Below, piece by piece: positions 8,832-17,970 of a stretch of 64,000 nt of DNA (position 1 is its first letter; each line of letters begins with the position of its first letter). The translations under genes and the position numbers were made by a program. The stretch covers positions 62,001 through 126,000 of the forward strand of contig JBHJGZ010000004.1 of NCBI GenBank assembly GCA_050331295.1. The letters run 5' to 3'. The DNA comes from Kuafuiihalomonas sp050331295. GTDB lineage: Bacteria; Myxococcota; Kuafuiibacteriia; Kuafuiibacteriales; Kuafuiibacteriaceae. The notes beneath the pieces are model-generated. The model was not told where the DNA came from. It was given only the letters and a program-made list of their open reading frames with translations, and searched no databases.

Positions 8832-9691
8832 CGGTCGACTCGAGTGAACAGTCGAACCCGTCCCAGGCGGATGGCGTCTTCGTTTCGGGCGGGAACCCAG
8901 GTCCTGAAGAACTGGCCGCGCGCCGTGTTCCAGGCTTCGGTGCGGATCGATTCGCCCGGGAAGACCGGTCGCGCAAAGCGACCTTCGATCTCCGCGATCC
9001 GTGCCGCGTCGTCATCGGCCACGATGTGGGCCAAGGCCCGAGCCGCAAAGCCGAGGGTGCACAGCCCGTGGAGGATGGGCTTCGGAAAGCCGACCGCTTG
9101 CGCGATGGCCGGCTCGGCATGAATCGGATTCTTGTCGCCGGACACCAGTCGATAGAGCAGTGCCTGGTAGCTCGGAACCGCGTCTTCGTAGACCGCATCC
9201 GGCGGCGTTCCTTCCGGCGGAAGATGGTCGGGAGCCTTGGGGCCCCGCTCCCCGCCAAATCCTCCCAACCCGCGATAAAAGATCTGCCATTCGGTTTCGG
9301 CGAGAAGACCATCTCCGTCCGTGGATTCGGTGGTGAACACCGCGAGGGCACCCGTCCCTTTGTCGTAGACTCGATGAAGCTTGGCCGTGGTGTCGACCTC
9401 GGCGGCGGCTTGGAGCGGGCGGTGAACACGGCAGCGTTGTGCGCCGTGCACGATGGTCAGCAGATCGCCTCCCAGCGCGGCGATGCCCTCGGTCACCGGC
9501 GCCCAAGCCGAGAGAACCGAAAACGTCGGGAGGACCGTGGGGCCTCGACTCTCCAACAAGAGGTCCAGTTCGCGCTCGGTGGCCCCGCACGCCAAGGCGT
9601 AGAGCGCTACCTGGTCCGGGTCCCATCGGTGTCGGTGGGGTCCGAAGGATTCGCCGACCCGTCCGGGGTCCAGCGGTGGATTCAGCGACAT
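8828..9691 (-). CDS. MaoC-like (hotdog) dehydratase, hydratase-2 type
   Basis: A 287-residue double-hotdog protein. The N-terminal half is a FAS1-like dehydratase domain; the C-terminal half holds the hydratase-2 signature SGDKNPIH....A...GF..PILHGLCTLG, where Asp and His are the catalytic pair. Members hydrate trans-2-enoyl-CoA to (R)-3-hydroxyacyl-CoA or dehydrate in the reverse direction. Last gene of a six-gene minus-strand operon. Its ATG overlaps the stop of the macro-domain gene (TGATG); a GTG one codon earlier is also possible. The acyl substrate is unknown. Confidence 0.85.
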   Translation of the reverse strand: MSLNPPLDPGRVGESFGPHRHRWDPDQVALYALACGATERELDLLLESRGPTVLPTFSVLSAWAPVTEGIAALGGDLLTIVHGAQRCRVHRPLQAAAEVDTTAKLHRVYDKGTGALAVFTTESTDGDGLLAETEWQIFYRGLGGFGGERGPKAPDHLPPEGTPPDAVYEDAVPSYQALLYRLVSGDKNPIHAEPAIAQAVGFPKPILHGLCTLGFAARALAHIVADDDAARIAEIEGRFARPVFPGESIRTEAWNTARGQFFRTWVPARNEDAIRLGRVRLFTRVDR

Positions 9692-10305
9692 CACTTCTCT
9701 TCCACGTCGGTCAGCGACCTTCGAGAACCGGTGCCACCGAGCTGGATGAGGGGCGCCACCTCACCCATGAGTTCTCGGTAGGTTGCAGCGTCCTGGTCCG
9801 AAAAACAGGCAAAGACCACGATGCGGGGGCGCTGGATGCGGCCGAGCGCTGCCCGGACGTGCCCGAGGGCGATCTTCGCGGCGCGGACCTTCGGGAAGCC
9901 ATAGACTCCGGTGGAGATGGCGGGAAACGCCAAGGTTTCGACGTCCAGCTGCTCCGCCGCTTCCAGACAAGATTGATAGCAGCGCGCCAGCTGATGATCC
10001 TCCAGTCGGTAGCCCAGTTCCTCATCTCCTTCGGCGTGGGGATCGGTTCCCCAGACCGGTCCGACGGTGTGGATGATATGGCGGATCCCTCGAGCCTCGA
10101 GATCAAAAGCGGGAGTGACCACCGACTTTCCGGTCGCGCAGCCGTTCAAGGTGGCGTTGTGGGCGCGCAGTCGCGGGCCCGCGGCGCGATGGATGGCGCC
10201 ATCCACGCCGCCCCCTCCGAGAAGTGAATGGTTGGCGGCGTTGACGATGGCGTCCACCGAAAGGGTCGTGATGTCGGTGACGGCGATTTCGATACGGTCA
10301 TGCAT
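9691..10305 (-). CDS. Macro-domain protein (YmdB-like ADP-ribose hydrolase)
   Basis: A 204-residue stand-alone macro domain. The adenosine/ribose-binding motifs NAANHSLLGGGGVDGAIHRAAG (about 24-45) and ISTGVYGFP (about 131-139) are intact, including the Asn/Asp and GG(V/I)DG residues that in the MacroD/YmdB group deacetylate O-acetyl-ADP-ribose and remove mono-ADP-ribose from proteins. At 204 residues it is a little longer than E. coli YmdB. Its start lies inside the last codons of the upstream epimerase gene and its stop overlaps the next start, so it is translationally coupled to envelope and lipid enzymes, an unusual setting. Confidence 0.9.
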   Translation of the reverse strand: MHDRIEIAVTDITTLSVDAIVNAANHSLLGGGGVDGAIHRAAGPRLRAHNATLNGCATGKSVVTPAFDLEARGIRHIIHTVGPVWGTDPHAEGDEELGYRLEDHQLARCYQSCLEAAEQLDVETLAFPAISTGVYGFPKVRAAKIALGHVRAALGRIQRPRIVVFACFSDQDAATYRELMGEVAPLIQLGGTGSRRSLTDVEEK

Positions 10306-11212
10306 GAGCGAGAGCCTCCGGCTCCGGGTCGAGCGCGCTCATGATGCCACGCTCCAGCCCATCGTGATCAAATGCGAAACCGGCGGTCTGGATCTTCTGG
10401 GAGCTGGCCCGTGTGCTGGCGAGAAGCAGCTCCCGGCCCATTTGGCCGAGCAAAGCCTTGACCGCGAACGCGGGGAGCGGCACGACGGTGGGTCGGTTGA
10501 GGGCACGACCCAGCGCCTTCGTGAAGCTCTGATTGGTCACAGGAGCCGGGCTGACGGCGTTCACGGGCCCCTCGATGTTGTGGTCGATCAAGAAGGTCAG
10601 CAGGCGAATCAGGTCGTGGAGTGTTATCCAGCTCATGTACTGCTTTCCGTCTCCGACCACGCCGCCTGCGCCCAGCCGAAACGCGGGGAGCATAGCCTTC
10701 AGGGCGCCCCCATTTTTTGACAGCACCACCCCGATCCGCGGATGGACCACTCTGGCGCCGGCGTCGCTGGCGCGGCGAGCGGCCGCCTCCCACGCTACGC
10801 AGACCTCGCTCAGAAAAAGGTCCCCCGGGCCTTGCTGTTCGCTCATCCACGCCTGCCCCCGGTCGCCGTAGTAGCCGATGGCCGATGCGGACACGAAGCT
10901 GGGGCGACGGTCCGACGCCGCGATGGCCTCGGACAGAATCTGGGTCGATGACACCCGACTGTTGAGCACCCGGGCTTTATGGGCATCGGTCCAGCGGCGA
11001 CCCGCGATGTTCTCGCCGGCCAGATTCACCACGCAGTCCACCCCGTCCAGGGCGCCTACCGGCAATGAGCCATCCGCTGGGGACCAGCGGACCGCGTCGG
11101 GGGCGGACTCGGCCCGGCGAACCAGCCGGTGGACCGAATCCCCTCGGGCGCGGAGATGCCGCACCAAGGGTCGACCGACGAGCCCGCTGCTGCCACTGAT
11201 CAAAACCTTCAC
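10298..11212 (-). CDS. TIGR01777-type NAD-dependent epimerase (YfcH/SDR39U1)
   Basis: A 304-residue atypical SDR. The nucleotide-binding motif SGSSGLVGRPLV sits at residues 6-17, NLAGENIAGRRW is the family hallmark, SASAIGYYGDRG carries the Tyr of the active site, and a C-terminal extension (about 235-300) is the DUF1731 region. I chose GTG 11212 because it places the GxxGxxG motif right at the N-terminus; the longer in-frame extension overlaps the deacetylase gene. YfcH-like proteins have no firmly known substrate. Fourth gene of the minus-strand operon, overlapping the macro-domain gene by 8 bp. Confidence 0.9.
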   Translation of the reverse strand: MKVLISGSSGLVGRPLVRHLRARGDSVHRLVRRAESAPDAVRWSPADGSLPVGALDGVDCVVNLAGENIAGRRWTDAHKARVLNSRVSSTQILSEAIAASDRRPSFVSASAIGYYGDRGQAWMSEQQGPGDLFLSEVCVAWEAAARRASDAGARVVHPRIGVVLSKNGGALKAMLPAFRLGAGGVVGDGKQYMSWITLHDLIRLLTFLIDHNIEGPVNAVSPAPVTNQSFTKALGRALNRPTVVPLPAFAVKALLGQMGRELLLASTRASSQKIQTAGFAFDHDGLERGIMSALDPEPEALAHA

Positions 11213-11258
11213 GGTTTCACCTGACGCGGGGACGGTCTGCCGAGCCAGTGGTTTTTGC

Positions 11259-12212
11259 TCAAATCGACGAAGAGCGGGGGTGGTCGCCGCCCAGAGCCTT
11301 CGGCCAATCGCGAAGCGGACGCACATCCCAATCCTCGCGGAGCCACCGAACCAGATCGCGAAGACGACGCAGCTTGTCAGCGACCGGGATCTTGAGGTCC
11401 GCTTGCCGCGCCGCCAATTCTGCCGGAACCTCTGCGGCGTCCAGAAGGTCGATGGCATGCATCTCAAAAACGAAAGGCAGCTTTCGTTTGGCGAGACCCC
11501 GGAGCGCCCGATGGCGCAGCCCCTCCGGCATGGCGATCCAGGTCGTGCCGATTAAGGGCCAGCGGGTTCGGGGTTCAACTGACATCGGAAACTCCCAGAG
11601 CGAACCTGTGGGATGGGCCTGCCAGTATTCGCTGGGTCGCATTCGGTATGGATGAAGTGGCCCGGTAAAGGCGCGGGCGTCGCCGGTGAGCGAACGTGAA
11701 GGTTGGCCGCGCAGTCCGTAGTACCCGATCGCGCCGGCCCGCAGGCCGAAGTACATCGGCGACGGAAGGAGCGACGAATCGTAATGGTAGCCCCGTGCGA
11801 CCAGTGCGCTGATCAGAGGCGGGGATTGGTTGTAGCCGGGGGCCCGGAAGCCCACCGGTCGACGACCGCCGTTGAGGGGCGTGAGAACCCGCTCCGCTTC
11901 CACCAGGTCCTGCTCGATGTCTTCGGGATGCCGACGGGAGAGGCGATAATCGTGGGCGTGGGAGTGCGACGCGACTTCGCTTCCGGTGGCTCGGACCGGA
12001 GTGAAGGCGGTCGGGTGCACGGCGGCATCTTGTCCGATGAGGAAGAGGGTGCAGGGAAGGTCGGATACCAGTTCCCAGAATCGAGGAAGGGCCGACAGGT
12101 AGATGGGGTCTCGCTCCAGGGCCTCGGCCCGGGACGCCGCGTCTGAGAGCCCATGGATTTGACGGTAGAAGCGAAGCGAATCGACGTCGATGGTGACGGC
12201 AGCGAGGGTCAT
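11259..12212 (-). CDS. NodB-type polysaccharide deacetylase
   Basis: A 317-residue carbohydrate esterase 4 protein. Motif 1 appears as TIDVDS near the N-terminus (catalytic and metal Asp), motif 2 as SHSHAHD (metal His pair), and motif 3 as RAPGYN. A C-terminal HAIDLLD stretch supplies the late catalytic His found in PDA/DUF3473-like exopolysaccharide deacetylases. The ATG overlaps the glycosyltransferase stop as ATGA. No signal peptide, which fits deacetylases that act on lipid-linked or cytoplasmic sugar intermediates. Co-occurrence with a GT2 enzyme and an FAD oxidoreductase supports a role in building a modified surface glycan or glycolipid. Confidence 0.88.
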   Translation of the reverse strand: MTLAAVTIDVDSLRFYRQIHGLSDAASRAEALERDPIYLSALPRFWELVSDLPCTLFLIGQDAAVHPTAFTPVRATGSEVASHSHAHDYRLSRRHPEDIEQDLVEAERVLTPLNGGRRPVGFRAPGYNQSPPLISALVARGYHYDSSLLPSPMYFGLRAGAIGYYGLRGQPSRSLTGDARAFTGPLHPYRMRPSEYWQAHPTGSLWEFPMSVEPRTRWPLIGTTWIAMPEGLRHRALRGLAKRKLPFVFEMHAIDLLDAAEVPAELAARQADLKIPVADKLRRLRDLVRWLREDWDVRPLRDWPKALGGDHPRSSSI

Positions 12213-12958
12213 CCGGCTCCGTCTCCCTTGATGCGAATCGCATAGACGAGGGTTCCCAGGTCTTTGACCACGCGGGGAACTCGCCTGGTCAGTCGGATGG
12301 AAGGCTCGCGCTTCTCCTGCAGATTCAACGGAATCTCGACGATACGAAGGCCCTTGCGCTCGCTCCGGATGACGAGCTCCGAGGCGAACATGTCCTTGTC
12401 CACCACGCAGGCATCCACCACCGGCAGCAGCACCTCCCTCCGGAAGGCCTTGAGACCGTGGGTATCGGTCCCCCGGAATCCGAGACTCAGCCGGAGCAGG
12501 CCGTTGATGACCCGCGTGGCGGCGCGGCGTCCGAGCGGGCGTCGATCCCGGGCCCCGCGCATGGCTTTGCTGCCGACGACCAGGTCCCACCCTCCGTCCT
12601 CACCATCCAGGAGTTCGAGTGCCCGACGGTGAAAGTCGAGATCCAAGATATCGATCTCGTCGCAGTGCACCGTGGTCCCGCACGCCCGAAGGATGCCGGC
12701 CTTGAGCGCCTTCCCATAATTGGGCTCGCCCAGTGAGAACGTCGAGACCTCCGGCAGCTCGTCGGCCAGCTCCTGGGCCAGGGCCGCGGTCTCGTCCCGG
12801 GAACCATTCTCGGCGATGATGATCTCGAAGGGACGTTTCAGCCGACGATGCGCTCGGGCGTGGAGCTCGCGGATGGAGCCTTCCAGGATCGGGCCCTCGT
12901 TGTGGACCGGTATGACGAACGAGAGCTCGGGATGGTCCGGACGACGGAACGAGTGCAT
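12209..12958 (-). CDS. GT2 family glycosyltransferase
   Basis: A 249-residue GT-A enzyme. It begins with LSFVIPVHNEG, then IIIAENGSRDET and a DEIDILD motif in the position of the metal-binding DxD; a TDTHGLKAF segment precedes the C-terminal domain. This set resembles dolichyl/undecaprenyl-phosphate mannosyl- or glucosyltransferases and DPM1-like proteins, but it has no membrane anchor. ATG 12958 overlaps the stop of the upstream gene (TGATG), and it hands over to the deacetylase by ATGA. It probably transfers a sugar later modified by the deacetylase. Confidence 0.88.
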   Translation of the reverse strand: MHSFRRPDHPELSFVIPVHNEGPILEGSIRELHARAHRRLKRPFEIIIAENGSRDETAALAQELADELPEVSTFSLGEPNYGKALKAGILRACGTTVHCDEIDILDLDFHRRALELLDGEDGGWDLVVGSKAMRGARDRRPLGRRAATRVINGLLRLSLGFRGTDTHGLKAFRREVLLPVVDACVVDKDMFASELVIRSERKGLRIVEIPLNLQEKREPSIRLTRRVPRVVKDLGTLVYAIRIKGDGAG

Positions 12959-14388
12959 CAGATGACCTGGTCCTCCAGGACCGCCCGAGCTGCTTGCATG
13001 CCCTCGAGCAGCGCATCTTCCATCGCGTTGTATTGCCAGCGACCGTACCGTCCAACGGTGATCACGCGCTTCGACTTCACCCAATCGAGCACCGACTGTC
13101 TCGCTTCCGTGTAGTAGTTGTCGAAGAGAACGTATGCCGGCGACAACACGTTCGGCACCACGAACAGAACCTCGGATTCGTCATCCAAGAGACCGATCCG
13201 CCGCATCCCGTCCAGGACGGGTCCTTCGAAGCGGGACGGATCAACCTCTCCGTAGTGACCGAGTTCGACGTAGTAGCTTCGGCACCCCTCCGGCGCAAGC
13301 GAGCTTTCCACGGCAGTATAGGAGCCCACGCGGTAGAAGGGGAACTCGGCTTCCGGGACGTAAACCCAATGGTAGTCTTGATGTTCTTTGGGTGCGCCGC
13401 GGATACCCACATCGAAGTAGAGAACCGAGTTGGCTCGGAGGCGTTGTCGCGCGTCCCGCACTCCGTCAGGTACGGAGGCCGGTTCGTGGGCTGCGACCAG
13501 GTCCACGAGCACATCCAGCGGAATGCTGGTCACGAGCCGTTCGAATTGCACCGTCTCTCCGCTTCGAAACGAGGCGGTACGCGCGTCCAGATCCAGAGAC
13601 GTGCACGGGTTCTCCAGTTCAGCTGGGCGTACCGCGGCATCGTGAAGCGCCTGAGGGAGGGCGCCGATCCCGCCCCGGAGCGGATACAGAAAGCTCGCGT
13701 TGTATCCGAGAGCCTCCTTCGACTGACCGAGCGCCCCTCGAATGACCGTCTCGACACTCGGTTGCGGAATATACTTGGCCGCGAAATCGGTGGCCAAGGT
13801 CTCGAGTGGCACACCGTAGATCTTTTCATTGTAGGGGAACATGAAGTGGCGGCAGATTCCCTCTCCGAACTCCTTCCGAATCCATTCTCTATAATTCTGG
13901 GGCTCGGGGAGAGCTTCTTCGTACCGGGCGCGGACGAGACCCATCACGCATTCGGTCACTACGTCGGGGGGAAGTCCGAAGGTATTGGCCTGGAACGGAT
14001 ACAGGGTGAATGTCCCTTTGCTGTACACCCGAGCCCGACGCTCTCGGGCGCGCAGGTTATCCTTCAGCAACCCGTGGACGAGGCTCTTCGTCTCTTCGCG
14101 ACGGAGGTGAAGCCAGTGACCGGTTCCGTCGCATTGGAAACCGTGCGGACGATGACGGGTCCGGGCCAAGCCGCCGACGGCGTCGGACCGCTCCATCAGT
14201 CGATACGCGCGCTTCGTTCCCAGGTGGTATGCGCAACTGAGACCCGAAAGACCCGCGCCCAAGATCAAGGTGTCAGTGCGGCTCACCGGGCGGGGACCGT
14301 GGCAAAATTCTTCGATGGTCGCCAGCATTTCTGCGAGCCCGTGCGCGCTGCGCTGTGATCGAGATGACGGTCGTATTGTGACCGGCAT
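12958..14388 (-). CDS. FAD-dependent oxidoreductase, amine-oxidase/UDP-galactopyranose-mutase-like
   Basis: Up to 476 residues. The FAD-binding GAGLSGLSCAYHL motif is at about 43-55, followed by VGGLARTR and a GTGHWLH stretch; the FNFPYNEKIYG-like segment (MFPYNEKIYGVP) and RYGRWQYNAMEDAL near the end resemble UGM/protoporphyrinogen-oxidase-like LPS proteins. First gene of the operon. Start uncertain: ATG 14388 gives a 40-residue leader before the FAD motif; ATG 14328 or GTG 14286 would be more usual. The divergent barrel gene starts 25 bp from the longest start, which favours a shorter one. Likely role: redox or ring-contraction step in sugar or quinone metabolism; substrate unknown. Confidence 0.82.
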   Translation of the reverse strand: MPVTIRPSSRSQRSAHGLAEMLATIEEFCHGPRPVSRTDTLILGAGLSGLSCAYHLGTKRAYRLMERSDAVGGLARTRHRPHGFQCDGTGHWLHLRREETKSLVHGLLKDNLRARERRARVYSKGTFTLYPFQANTFGLPPDVVTECVMGLVRARYEEALPEPQNYREWIRKEFGEGICRHFMFPYNEKIYGVPLETLATDFAAKYIPQPSVETVIRGALGQSKEALGYNASFLYPLRGGIGALPQALHDAAVRPAELENPCTSLDLDARTASFRSGETVQFERLVTSIPLDVLVDLVAAHEPASVPDGVRDARQRLRANSVLYFDVGIRGAPKEHQDYHWVYVPEAEFPFYRVGSYTAVESSLAPEGCRSYYVELGHYGEVDPSRFEGPVLDGMRRIGLLDDESEVLFVVPNVLSPAYVLFDNYYTEARQSVLDWVKSKRVITVGRYGRWQYNAMEDALLEGMQAARAVLEDQVI

Positions 14389-14412
14389 GCCCCCGTGCTA
14401 CCGCCGCCACGC

Positions 14413-16485
14413 ATGTTGCGGTGGAATTCCGGTGCTTTGGCCGTCGGGTGGTTCGTCAACCTGGCGGGGCCCGGGGTCCTGTGGGCCCAAACCGGGAGTT
14501 CGACTTCCGCGGTGGACCTGGAAGCGCTCAAACAGGCGCTGCGGGATGAGCTCAAGGAGGAACTCAAGGCGGAAATCAAGCAAGAGCTGGCCGAGGAGTC
14601 GGCGGCGCTGGCGCCGGTTCAATCCGACAGTTGGGCAGAAGCCGACTGGTCTTGGGACGAGCCGGCCGAGCCCAAGCTGAACTTCTTGGAGTTCGACGGC
14701 TATTTCCGCTTTCGGTGGGACTTGTTCAACAATCTGGACTTGAACACCTTCTTCATCGACGGGCCGGAGGTCGAGGACATTTATGGACCATTTCCCGAGC
14801 CGTTTCTGTTCGCCGAGGACCTGGGGCCGTCCGCCAGCCCGAACCCCGAGCCAGCACTCTTCGTTCCCCCTGGACAGTCGCCCCCAGTCCCCCTCTGCAT
14901 CACCGACTTCGGCGATGGTGGTTGCCGTGAGGCGCGTCTCGACGACGACTTGGACACCCTGGCGTCCGCGAACATGCGGCTCCGTCTCGAACCGACCCTC
15001 AACGTCTACGAAGACATCAAGATCAAGTCGCAGATCGACATCTTGGACAACGTCATCCTCGGCTCTACTCCGGACAGCCTGCCCTTCAACCCCATAAGCC
15101 CCCTCGCCATCTTTTCCAATACGCAGATCGCCCCCTCCGACGGCACCAACGCGGTGTTTCGGGACAGTATTCGCGTGAATCGAGTCTGGGGCGAGGTCAT
15201 GACTCCGGTGGGGCAGATCCGCTTCGGTCGTCAGCCGAACCACTTCGGACTGGGAATCTTGGCCAACGACGGCAACCAGCTCGACGACGATTTCGGAGAT
15301 TCGGTGGACCGGGTGCAGTTCTCCTTCAAGCTGGGAGATTTTTACATCATGCCGGCCTACGACTGGATCGCCACCGGACCCATCAGCAGCTCCCGCTTCG
15401 AGCCCCAAGGCCAGCCCTTCGACCGGGGCGAGCGAGACGACGTGGAGCAATGGAACCTGCGTTTGGAGAAGCGGGAGACGGAAGAGTCGACCCAGCAGAA
15501 GCTGGCCAACGACCAGGTGGTGTGGAACGCCGCTCTCCGGGGCACCTTCCGCCGTCAGGCGTTCGATGTTCCCAATTACTATCGATTCGGTCTGGTGGAA
15601 GATGGGCCCCTCATCAACTCCGTGGTGGAGCGGGACAGCGAGATCGGAACCGTCCAGGCCTATCTGAAGGTCCAATGGAGAAAGCTGGAGCTGGAGCTGG
15701 AGTACGCCGGGATGTTCGGCAACATCGGCAACCAGATCGAGACCCGGGACGTGCTGGACGACGGGAGCGACGCCGGATTCGGTGCGGGTCAAGATCTTCC
15801 CGACCTCGACATCAACCAACATGGGGGGGCGCTTCGGACCAAGTACAAGCTCCTCAGCGACCGTCTAAGCATCGAGTTTCTGTTCGCGTTCGCCACCGGC
15901 GACGCAGCACCCGGATGGGGGGTTCGGCCCTTGTTCGGGACCGCGCCCGAGGCCCGTGCGATCGGCTCGGTCTGGGATGGGTTTCAGGGCCAAGACGGCT
16001 CCATCACCAACTTTCGCTTCAATCCGGCGTTCACTTTCGACGTCATTCTGTGGCGGCAGCTGGTGGGCACCTTCACCGACGGTCTCGTGTTCCGGCCGAG
16101 CATTCAATATAACTTCACCGAGGCCCTCGGTGCACGACTCGATATCATCTATAGTCGAGCGCTGTTTTCTCAGTCGACGCCTTCCAATTCGCTGGAGATC
16201 GTGGAGGACCTCGTGCCCACCGGCGATGAAGAACTCGATTTCGGCAACCCGAGCGAGAACTTGGGTCTCGAATTCGACACCAAGATCTTTTTCGACTCGG
16301 ACGACGGGTTTCACGCGTGGGTGCAGTACGCCTTGTTCGTGCCGTTTGGAGGCTTGAACCGTCTGGTGCCGGCGGCCACTCTCCCGGAAGAAGAGGTGAC
16401 GGCCACCTTCAACGGGACCCAGGTTCAACAGCTGGATGCGGGCGTCGCCCACAGCCTCCAGATCCTTTTGGCCATCACCTTTTGA
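14413..16485 (+). CDS. Outer-membrane beta-barrel protein with coiled-coil head (TIGR04551-like)
   Basis: A 690-residue exported protein. The signal peptide (MLRWNSGALAVGWFVNLAG..WAQ) is followed by a short charged coiled coil (about 35-60, rich in KEELKAEIKQELAEE). The rest shows alternating hydrophobic strands with aromatic ends (RFRW, LRLEPTLNVYEDIKIKSQIDILD, GQIRFGRQPNHFGLGIL) and ends in ...LLAITF, as expected for an outer-membrane barrel terminating in Phe. It resembles the TIGR04551 group seen in Myxococcota; I give that name with caution. Start ATG 14413 fits the signal peptide; GTG 14395 is upstream. It stands 51 bp before argH on the same strand. Confidence 0.8.
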   Translation: MLRWNSGALAVGWFVNLAGPGVLWAQTGSSTSAVDLEALKQALRDELKEELKAEIKQELAEESAALAPVQSDSWAEADWSWDEPAEPKLNFLEFDGYFRFRWDLFNNLDLNTFFIDGPEVEDIYGPFPEPFLFAEDLGPSASPNPEPALFVPPGQSPPVPLCITDFGDGGCREARLDDDLDTLASANMRLRLEPTLNVYEDIKIKSQIDILDNVILGSTPDSLPFNPISPLAIFSNTQIAPSDGTNAVFRDSIRVNRVWGEVMTPVGQIRFGRQPNHFGLGILANDGNQLDDDFGDSVDRVQFSFKLGDFYIMPAYDWIATGPISSSRFEPQGQPFDRGERDDVEQWNLRLEKRETEESTQQKLANDQVVWNAALRGTFRRQAFDVPNYYRFGLVEDGPLINSVVERDSEIGTVQAYLKVQWRKLELELEYAGMFGNIGNQIETRDVLDDGSDAGFGAGQDLPDLDINQHGGALRTKYKLLSDRLSIEFLFAFATGDAAPGWGVRPLFGTAPEARAIGSVWDGFQGQDGSITNFRFNPAFTFDVILWRQLVGTFTDGLVFRPSIQYNFTEALGARLDIIYSRALFSQSTPSNSLEIVEDLVPTGDEELDFGNPSENLGLEFDTKIFFDSDDGFHAWVQYALFVPFGGLNRLVPAATLPEEEVTATFNGTQVQQLDAGVAHSLQILLAITF

Positions 16486-16536
16486 CCGTCACTCCCGCTT
16501 GACCCGGGCGGAGCAGAGTCGTTCCCTGCGCTCTTC

Positions 16537-17970
16537 ATGGCACATCCCAAGCCGTGGGGCGGTCGTTTCGAAGCTTCCACCGACGCCCGGGTGGAAGCGT
16601 TCACCTCCAGTGTCGATGGCGACAAGCGCATCGCGCAGGACGATGTGGAAGGTTCTTTGGCCCATGCACAAATGCTGACGGAAGTGGGCTTGCTGACCCC
16701 GGAGGAGGGGGCCGAGATTCGAAGGGGACTCGAGACCATTGGTCGAGAGCTCGAAGCGAACACGTTCCCGTGGCGGGTGGAGCTCGAAGACGTGCACATG
16801 AACGTGGAGACCCGGCTCCGAGAGCTGGTGGGACCGGTGGCCGGCAAACTCCACACCGCGCGCTCCCGGAACGACCAGGTCGCGACCGACGCGCGTCTCT
16901 ACACCCGCCGCATGTTGGGTCGGGCCGATGGCGCTCTGTCCGCGCTGCAGGACGCGCTGCTCACGCAGGCCGAGCATCACCTCGATACGCTGCTTCCAGG
17001 CTATACACACCTTCAGCGGGCCCAACCGGTTCGACTCGCCCATCATTGGCTCGCGTACTTCGAGATGCTGGATCGGGATCGAGACCGAGTTTTCGATATT
17101 CTACGTCGCTTGGATCGTTCACCCCTCGGCTCGGGCGCGTTGGCCGGCACGCCGCACCCGATCGCCAGGGAGCGCACCGCGGAGCTGCTGGGATTCTCCG
17201 ACGTGACCGCCAACTCCATGGATGCGGTGTCGGATCGGGACTTCATGGTGGAGGCCCTCGGTGCCGCTTCTTTGGGCATGATTCACCTGAGCCGCTGGTG
17301 CGAAGAACTGGTTCTCTGGAGCAGCACCGAGTTCGGATTCGTCACCATCGGCGATGGGTTTACAACGGGGTCGTCGATGATGCCGCAGAAGAAGAATCCG
17401 GACGTGGCGGAGCTGGTCCGAGGCAAGGTAGGTCGGGTTGTGGGCGCCCACGTCAATCTTCTGATGACGCTCAAGGCCCTTCCGATGACGTACAATCGAG
17501 ACCTTCAAGAGGATAAGCCTCCACTCTACGACGGTCTTTCGACGTGGATCGATTGCCTCGAAATCATGTCGCAGATGATCCCGAGCATGGAACTCCACCC
17601 GCGCCGAATGGCAGCCGCTCTCTCCGAGGGTTTTGTTACCGCAACTGAACTTGCAGACCATCTGGTGACGCAAGGAGTCCCGTTTCGGGAGGCGCATGAG
17701 ATCGTCGGGCGACTGGTGGCTGATCTGCTGGCGTCGGGCCGCCGGCTCGACGCCCTGAGCCTGGACGAGCTTCGAAGCCGCGACCCCCGCTTTGGCGAGG
17801 ATGCGCTGTCGTGGGTCGATATCAGATCGGCGGTGGAGCGGCGGGACGTGACCGGTGGCCCGGCGCGTCACCGGGTGGTGGAGGCGCTTCAGTCCGCTCG
17901 GAACCGTTGGTCCGCTCGCTTCGATGCGGGTCGCGCTAAGGATTCCGACACCAGCGGAGCGACGGAGTAG
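16537..17970 (+). CDS. argH: Argininosuccinate lyase
   Basis: A 477-residue member of the fumarase/aspartase superfamily; splits argininosuccinate to arginine and fumarate. It begins KPWGGRFEAS, carries HTARSRNDQVATDARL, HTHLQRAQPV and the signature GSSMMPQKKNPD, whose Ser is the catalytic base. Length is close to the usual 460. It is directly followed by lysA with no gap, so arginine and lysine synthesis genes share one transcript (argH-lysA-dapA-dapB). No other arg genes are present nearby. Confidence 0.98.
   Translation: MAHPKPWGGRFEASTDARVEAFTSSVDGDKRIAQDDVEGSLAHAQMLTEVGLLTPEEGAEIRRGLETIGRELEANTFPWRVELEDVHMNVETRLRELVGPVAGKLHTARSRNDQVATDARLYTRRMLGRADGALSALQDALLTQAEHHLDTLLPGYTHLQRAQPVRLAHHWLAYFEMLDRDRDRVFDILRRLDRSPLGSGALAGTPHPIARERTAELLGFSDVTANSMDAVSDRDFMVEALGAASLGMIHLSRWCEELVLWSSTEFGFVTIGDGFTTGSSMMPQKKNPDVAELVRGKVGRVVGAHVNLLMTLKALPMTYNRDLQEDKPPLYDGLSTWIDCLEIMSQMIPSMELHPRRMAAALSEGFVTATELADHLVTQGVPFREAHEIVGRLVADLLASGRRLDALSLDELRSRDPRFGEDALSWVDIRSAVERRDVTGGPARHRVVEALQSARNRWSARFDAGRAKDSDTSGATE

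Noticed and set aside
12994..14358. A 454-codon plus-strand frame opposite the FAD oxidoreductase gene
   Set aside because: No motif, no ribosome site, and the minus-strand frame has clear FAD-binding and operon signals.
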